From positions 2,046,001 through 2,110,000 of the forward strand of contig NZ_CP022133.1 in NCBI RefSeq assembly GCF_002211765.1: a DNA stretch of 64,000 bases, given 5' to 3'. Under the pieces are notes generated by a model that saw only the letters and a list, made by a program, of their open reading frames with translations, did not search any database and had not been told where the DNA came from. This document shows positions 63,645 through 64,000 of this stretch, piece by piece. The position numbers were made by a program, and so were the translations under genes. The DNA comes from Idiomarina piscisalsi (GTDB lineage Bacteria > Pseudomonadota > Gammaproteobacteria > Enterobacterales > Alteromonadaceae). How positions within the stretch are numbered: the first letter of the stretch is position 1; each line of letters starts with the position of its first letter.

Positions 63645-64000
63645 AATACTTTGGCCTCGTTCTTCAGTTTGTCTACCAGCTCGTCAACATCGGCAACTTT
63701 CACACCCGCACTGCGCTCTGCGGGCGGCTCGACTTTCAGCAGCTTAATAGTGCGTTTTACTTCAACGTCCAGCTCGTCTGGTGTTGTTGTTTCTAACGGC
63801 TTACGCTTGGCCTTCATAATGTTTGGCAGTGACGCGTAACGCGGTTCGTTCAGACGCAAGTCGGTGGTAACAATTGCCGGCAAGTTCAATTTAACGGTTT
63901 GCAGACCGCCATCAATTTCGCGAGTCACATTAACAAAACCGTCACCCATTTCGACTTTTGACGCGAAGGTGCCCTGCGGCATGCCGGTTAAGGCACCCAG
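63641..64000 (-). CDS. etfB: electron transfer flavoprotein, beta subunit (partial, N-terminus off right edge)
   Basis: The C-terminal 119 residues of EtfB; about 130 N-terminal residues lie beyond the window. The frame is open to 64000 and reads LGALTGMPQGTFASKV, VTREIDGGLQTVKLNLPAIVTTDLRLNEPRYASLPNIMKAK and the acidic/Lys-rich tail, all typical of EtfB. It binds AMP structurally and shuttles electrons with EtfA. Coupled to etfA by a 4-base overlap. Confidence 0.95.
   Translation of the reverse strand: MGALTGMPQGTFASKVEMGDGFVNVTREIDGGLQTVKLNLPAIVTTDLRLNEPRYASLPNIMKAKRKPLETTTPDELDVEVKRTIKLLKVEPPAERSAGVKVADVDELVDKLKNEAKVL

Overview
The window looks like chromosomal DNA of a marine, protein-degrading gammaproteobacterium, most likely Idiomarina or a close relative in the Alteromonadales. 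This is inferred from gene content: Oar-like TonB receptors, secreted peptidases including a GlyGly-CTERM metalloprotease, an NhaC antiporter, RfaH, MltF and electron transfer flavoprotein. No rRNA, tRNA, CRISPR array, insertion sequence or prophage was seen.

About 1-29 kb, all on the minus strand, is a surface-polysaccharide locus. In transcription order from 29.03 kb: a frameshifted wzz; wbpA, wbpB, wbpD, wbpE (UDP-GlcNAc3NAcA pathway); an epimerase; wzx; a hexapeptide acyltransferase; glycosyltransferases; a frameshifted wecB; an EpsG-type polymerase (wzy candidate); more glycosyltransferases; a 4-ketoreductase and a small phosphoglycosyl transferase; an O-acyltransferase; ugd; a 931-residue SLBB outer-membrane export protein; the gfcA/yjbE, gfcB/yjbF and fused gfcC-gfcD (yjbG-yjbH) set; a WbpM-type 4,6-dehydratase; and pgi, cut by the left edge. 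A JUMPstart/ops element lies just before wzz, and rfaH, which encodes the factor that reads ops, lies 11 kb away at 40.3 kb. The middle of the locus (about 11-24 kb) is visibly AT-rich, as expected of exchangeable serotype genes.

About 29-40 kb: a plus-strand beta-CASP metallo-beta-lactamase protein; a dabB-dabA inorganic-carbon uptake pair with a small overlapping downstream gene and a divergent NhaR-like LysR regulator; purL; a 45-codon arginine-rich ORF; and an RDD membrane protein.

About 40-64 kb: rfaH; a secreted M12-like metalloprotease; mltF; an exported M20 amidohydrolase; tadA; an NhaC antiporter; two Oar-like TonB receptors in tandem; a secreted endonuclease/exonuclease/phosphatase protein; ung; two LPS-type glycosyltransferases, the second frameshifted; an S9 peptidase; a DUF1302 outer-membrane protein; and etfA-etfB, cut by the right edge.

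Three patterns go beyond gene calling. First, a family of REP-like palindromes with a GTAG head occurs five times between genes, one copy has compensated stem changes, and three copies supply or flank stop codons with GTAG-type sequence. Second, three surface-polysaccharide genes (wecB, wzz, GT25) each appear to lack one G in a short G run. Third, an ops leader and its RfaH reader occur together with a group-4-capsule-like export set that contains a GfcC-GfcD fusion.
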